Positions 61,150-64,000 of a stretch of DNA of 64,000 bases are shown in pieces; the first letter of the stretch is position 1, and every line of letters begins with the position of its first letter. This stretch comes from Aminipila butyrica. Its GTDB lineage: Bacteria > Bacillota > Clostridia > Peptostreptococcales > Anaerovoracaceae. The stretch lies in contig NZ_CP048649.1 of the NCBI RefSeq assembly GCF_010669305.1, positions 3,038,001 to 3,102,000 of the forward strand, read 5' to 3'. The notes beneath the pieces are model-generated. The model worked only from the letters and a program-made list of their open reading frames with translations, was not told the origin of the DNA and ran no database searches. The position numbers were made by a program, and so were the translations under genes.

Positions 61150-63717
61150 TCAATTCTTCAAACCATTTTCCTCTTTTTCTGCTTGGAGCAATTCCAAGAA
61201 TATATGCACGATATCCGGATCAAACTGAGTCCCCGCATTTCGCTCCAGTTCGCAGACTGCCTCCAGACGGTTCAGGGCCTTCCGATAGACCCTGTCATTC
61301 GTCATCGCATCAAAGGCATCCGTTACTGCTAATATCCTGCAAGCCAAAGGAATGCTTTCGCCCTGGATGCCTCGTGGGTAGCCGGTTCCATCCCAGCGCT
61401 CGTGATGGGCCAGAATCAGTTCAGAAACAGTGGCCAGCTCCGGAGTAGCCTGAGCGATTCGATAGCCGATTTCTGGGTGCCTCTTCATCTCCTGCCATTC
61501 TGTCTCGTTCAAGGCCCCTGGCTTTTTTAGAATGTCCGGATCAATGCTGACCTTTCCGATGTCGTGAAGTAACGCCAGCACAGACAACTCGTTTAGCTCT
61601 TTAGAGGAAAGCTGAAAGCGTTTGCCAATGGAATAACAATATTCCTCCATCCGCTTAGAATGCTCCTCTGTTTCGTTGCTCTTTTCGTAGAGGGTTGCCA
61701 ACAGCGTATTAATGATGCCGTTGCGATAACTTTTGCCGTCCAGCAGTTTTTGATGATACATGTATTCCTCTGCTTTGCTCAGCGTTGCCTCTACCCTGCC
61801 TTCTGTGGTGCAATGAACGGCACAGCCCAGAGACAGGCTTACATTCAAGTCACTGCCCTCTATGGACACTTGAGCATTTTTAAGCTTGTCAAGAATTTCC
61901 TCTGCCCGCTTTAAACCAGTCTGGGGCATAAAGATAATAAACTCGTCACCGCCCCAGCGGGCCACCATATCCTTCTGTTTACAGCTCCGTCGCAGCAGCT
62001 TGGCTACGCTGCGAAGCAGCATATCTCCAGACTGATGCCCAAAAACATCATTCGTAATCTTCAGTCCATTTATATCCCCCATAATAATTGCTAGGGGCAG
62101 ATTTTCCTGATTATTCAGCTCGTTCATCATCCCTTCAACATAACGCCTGTTATATAGTCCGGTCAGGGGGTCTCGATAGCTTAGAAATTCAATCTGCTTA
62201 TTGTACTGTTTCTCACTGCTGACGTCCCGGAAAACCATAACCGCTCCGGCAGGACTATCGCTGTCCAAGGAAAGGGGTGCTGTACGGTCAGCAATAGGGA
62301 TGCACTTGCCCTGATGGCTAATCAGTTCCGCATCATCATCCAACTCTACCACACATCCAGTCTGGAGGACCTTTTGAATGGGGCTCTCTACAGGTAAGCC
62401 GGTCTCCTCACTCTGAAGAATAATCACCTCGGAAAAATGGCAGCCTACTGCTTGCTCTCTTTTCCAACCGGTAAGCTCCTCCCCTACATGATTCAGGCTG
62501 GTAATAATACCATTCTGGTCGGTAACCACCACGCCATCGCCGATGGACCGCAGTGTAATTTCCAGCAAGTCTCGCTCCTGCAACATTTGGCTTCGATAAG
62601 CCTCCCGGCCGGTAACATCAAAACCAAGTGCGTGCATCAGCTGTCGATCTTGATGAAAAAAAGAACTGGCATAGAAATCCAACAGCCGCACTTCACCACT
62701 TTTCAACCGGGAAGGCAGGGATTCATAATACTGGTAGCCCATCAGCTCTCTGTGAAAACGCTCCTCTAGCTTCTGAGGCGGCAGCAGGCTGATGTGCCGC
62801 AGCTGCCGGCTGCACAGTTCTTCCTTAGAGTAGCCATAAAATTGGCAGGCTGCCCGATTGGCGTTTACAATCTCGCCTGAAAAAGGATCATAAATCAACT
62901 GCATAGCCTGATGTTGGTCAAACATGACCTTTAACCACTGGGTAAGCTCCTCATTTTCCTTTTGTATCTTTGTTATATCCGTCGCATCTTTATTGAAAAG
63001 CAGCAGGTAGCCGATGCCCTCCTGACTAAAGCTAGGAATCATTTCAATTTCCCACATCCGCTTTTGTCCTTGCAAAGCTACAATGTGCACGTAGTGCGCC
63101 GGCCTTCCTGAATTTAAACAGTCATCATAAAGCTGGCGAAAATTAGCATAGTCCGCTGGGCCGAACACCTCCCCCGGAGTCAAGCCTTCAATTTTGGCAA
63201 AACCAGTAGCCTCTTGATGCCGCTGGTTGTCCCGTACATAATAATACTCGCCGTCCCGCTTCTCCAGCATAGCCACTGCATCGCGGCTGCTGTCAAAAAT
63301 AGCATCCAACATGCCGCCCCAACCGATAGACTTCTGCTGATTTAAGCGGATAGCCTCTGGAGTCGCCTCCTTTAAAAAGATGGTGAAATGATTGTCTTCT
63401 GCCGGAATAACAGAAATCGACAGATATCGTTTCAACTCCTTCATATAGTGAATCATCTCCTGAGTCCGACCTGACTGCATCACACTGGCATAAAAAGAAA
63501 GCCAGTATTGCCTAGTCTCTTCTTTACCGACCAGGACCTCTGATGCCTTTTTGTTTAAAAGTTCAGTTCTTTTCCAACCTGATAACTTTTCGAAAGCCGG
63601 ATTGAGATCTAAAAACACGTAGTCAACAGCCATCTGATTGCTGTTGAGCAACAATTTAAAATACCCAATTCCAAAAGGAAGAATGTCTAGCATATTCTGT
63701 GTATACTTGTCCTGCAT
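61150..63717 (-). CDS. Multi-PAS diguanylate cyclase/HD-GYP phosphodiesterase hybrid
   Basis: The protein has about 855 residues and no clear transmembrane segment. Roughly four PAS domains (1-520; for example GIGYFKLLLNSNQMAVDYVF and QLIYDPFSGEIVNANRAACQ) are followed by GGDEF (about 530-690, catalytic RWGGDEFIIFM near 588) and HD-GYP (about 695-845: LLHDIGKVSIDP, HHERWDGTGYPRG). It combines c-di-GMP synthesis and degradation signatures with cytoplasmic sensing. I prefer ATG 63717, with AAGGAG eight bases upstream; TTG 63753 would add 12 residues. It is monocistronic. Whether both active sites work is unknown. Confidence 0.92.
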   Translation of the reverse strand: MQDKYTQNMLDILPFGIGYFKLLLNSNQMAVDYVFLDLNPAFEKLSGWKRTELLNKKASEVLVGKEETRQYWLSFYASVMQSGRTQEMIHYMKELKRYLSISVIPAEDNHFTIFLKEATPEAIRLNQQKSIGWGGMLDAIFDSSRDAVAMLEKRDGEYYYVRDNQRHQEATGFAKIEGLTPGEVFGPADYANFRQLYDDCLNSGRPAHYVHIVALQGQKRMWEIEMIPSFSQEGIGYLLLFNKDATDITKIQKENEELTQWLKVMFDQHQAMQLIYDPFSGEIVNANRAACQFYGYSKEELCSRQLRHISLLPPQKLEERFHRELMGYQYYESLPSRLKSGEVRLLDFYASSFFHQDRQLMHALGFDVTGREAYRSQMLQERDLLEITLRSIGDGVVVTDQNGIITSLNHVGEELTGWKREQAVGCHFSEVIILQSEETGLPVESPIQKVLQTGCVVELDDDAELISHQGKCIPIADRTAPLSLDSDSPAGAVMVFRDVSSEKQYNKQIEFLSYRDPLTGLYNRRYVEGMMNELNNQENLPLAIIMGDINGLKITNDVFGHQSGDMLLRSVAKLLRRSCKQKDMVARWGGDEFIIFMPQTGLKRAEEILDKLKNAQVSIEGSDLNVSLSLGCAVHCTTEGRVEATLSKAEEYMYHQKLLDGKSYRNGIINTLLATLYEKSNETEEHSKRMEEYCYSIGKRFQLSSKELNELSVLALLHDIGKVSIDPDILKKPGALNETEWQEMKRHPEIGYRIAQATPELATVSELILAHHERWDGTGYPRGIQGESIPLACRILAVTDAFDAMTNDRVYRKALNRLEAVCELERNAGTQFDPDIVHIFLELLQAEKEENGLKN

Positions 63718-63922
63718 ACTCTCTGCTCCTTCTGTTTTCTTTCTATTGAGCAAATATTTTCCCCATTTGCCACTCTTCTAATACGCTTATATTAATTATA
63801 TACCAGAATCCTTCGTAATTCCACCCAATATTAGGGAGGGATGAGAGAATTCAGCGAGACAAAAAGGTGTGGCTTCTTCCATGAGATTTCATTGCAGATT
63901 TCTTATTTTTCTATTAAAACGA

Positions 63923-63984
63923 TTGACAAAATAAACAACAGGATTTAAAATAACATCGTTATCCGATAACATAGTTATTTTAAA
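63923..63984 (+). promoter_or_regulatory. Promoter overlapped by a 41-bp dyad operator
   Basis: TTGACA (63923-63928) and TAAAAT (63946-63951) are 17 bases apart. A dyad centred on 63964 covers the -10 and the start region: TTTAAAATAAC at 63944 mirrors GTTATTTTAAA, and inner GTTATC / GATAAC flank the centre, with three mismatches in 20 positions per arm. This is a typical repressor-controlled promoter for the gene starting at 63997. Confidence 0.7.
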
Positions 63985-63996
63985 AAGGAGTTTTTT

Positions 63997-64000
63997 ATGC
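63997..64000 (+). CDS. First codon of a gene cut by the window edge
   Basis: ATG 63997 has AAGGAG seven bases upstream and the operator-covered promoter before it. Only one codon is in the window, so the product is unknown. Confidence 0.6.

Overview
The window reads as a chromosomal segment of an anaerobic, low-to-mid GC Firmicute of the class Clostridia. Evidence: AGGAGG-type ribosome binding sites, an S-layer (SLH) anchored surface, reverse rubrerythrin and hemerythrin for oxygen defence, an Orr-type amino-acid racemase, ECF vitamin transporters and a Firmicutes-type ethanolamine (eut) locus controlled by EutV/EutW. An Anaerovoracaceae-like or Peptostreptococcales-like host would fit, but this is inference. 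No insertion sequence, phage gene or CRISPR array was seen.

Layout. 0-0.5 kb: tsaE and the start of tsaB (tRNA t6A). 0.7-2 kb: a secreted WG-repeat protein. 2.2-6.1 kb: an ECF transporter operon (fused ATPases, EcfT, MptD-like S component) divergent from an AraC regulator. 6.2-7 kb: ribU under an FMN riboswitch. 7-11.3 kb: PepV dipeptidase, CapA-like lipoprotein, NifU-like protein, amino-acid binding lipoprotein. 11.7-13.4 kb: reverse rubrerythrin, a 49-residue membrane peptide and a frameshifted tetR. 13.6-17.6 kb: an SLH protein with a 1.26-kb internal tandem duplication. 17.9-19.6 kb: hemerythrin and ornithine/alanine racemase. 19.7-23.2 kb: two tandem acyl-CoA synthetases. 23.4-36.5 kb: two very large SLH-anchored exoproteins. 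37-43.2 kb: DMT transporter, tRNA-Gly(CCC), HxlR/EFR1 pair, GNAT and an ABC-F gene with an attenuator-like leader. 43.3-58 kb: the eut locus on the minus strand. 58-63.7 kb: FMN reductase, P1B-type ATPase with a small membrane partner, and a PAS-GGDEF-HD-GYP protein. The last bases are the promoter, operator and start codon of a new plus-strand gene.

How the parts fit. The eut genes encode GTPase EutP, shell proteins EutS/L/M/M/K-like/N, two-component antiterminator EutV/W, lyase EutBC, reactivase EutA, adenosyltransferase EutT, permease EutH, EutQ and EutJ. EutD, EutE and EutG are not in the window. Terminator hairpins precede eutP, eutS and eutA, and the eutA one overlaps a tandem hairpin pair that looks like an ANTAR target. 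EutBC needs adenosylcobalamin, and a second B12 signal lies 12 kb away: a clear cobalamin riboswitch with a terminator sits in the leader of the 2551-residue SLH protein. That protein carries an alpha-helical toroid-like region followed by a DUF4430 (transcobalamin C-terminal-like) domain. The most interesting hypothesis here is a B12-repressed, S-layer-tethered corrinoid-capture protein in a Gram-positive anaerobe that uses B12 for ethanolamine, and perhaps ornithine, catabolism.
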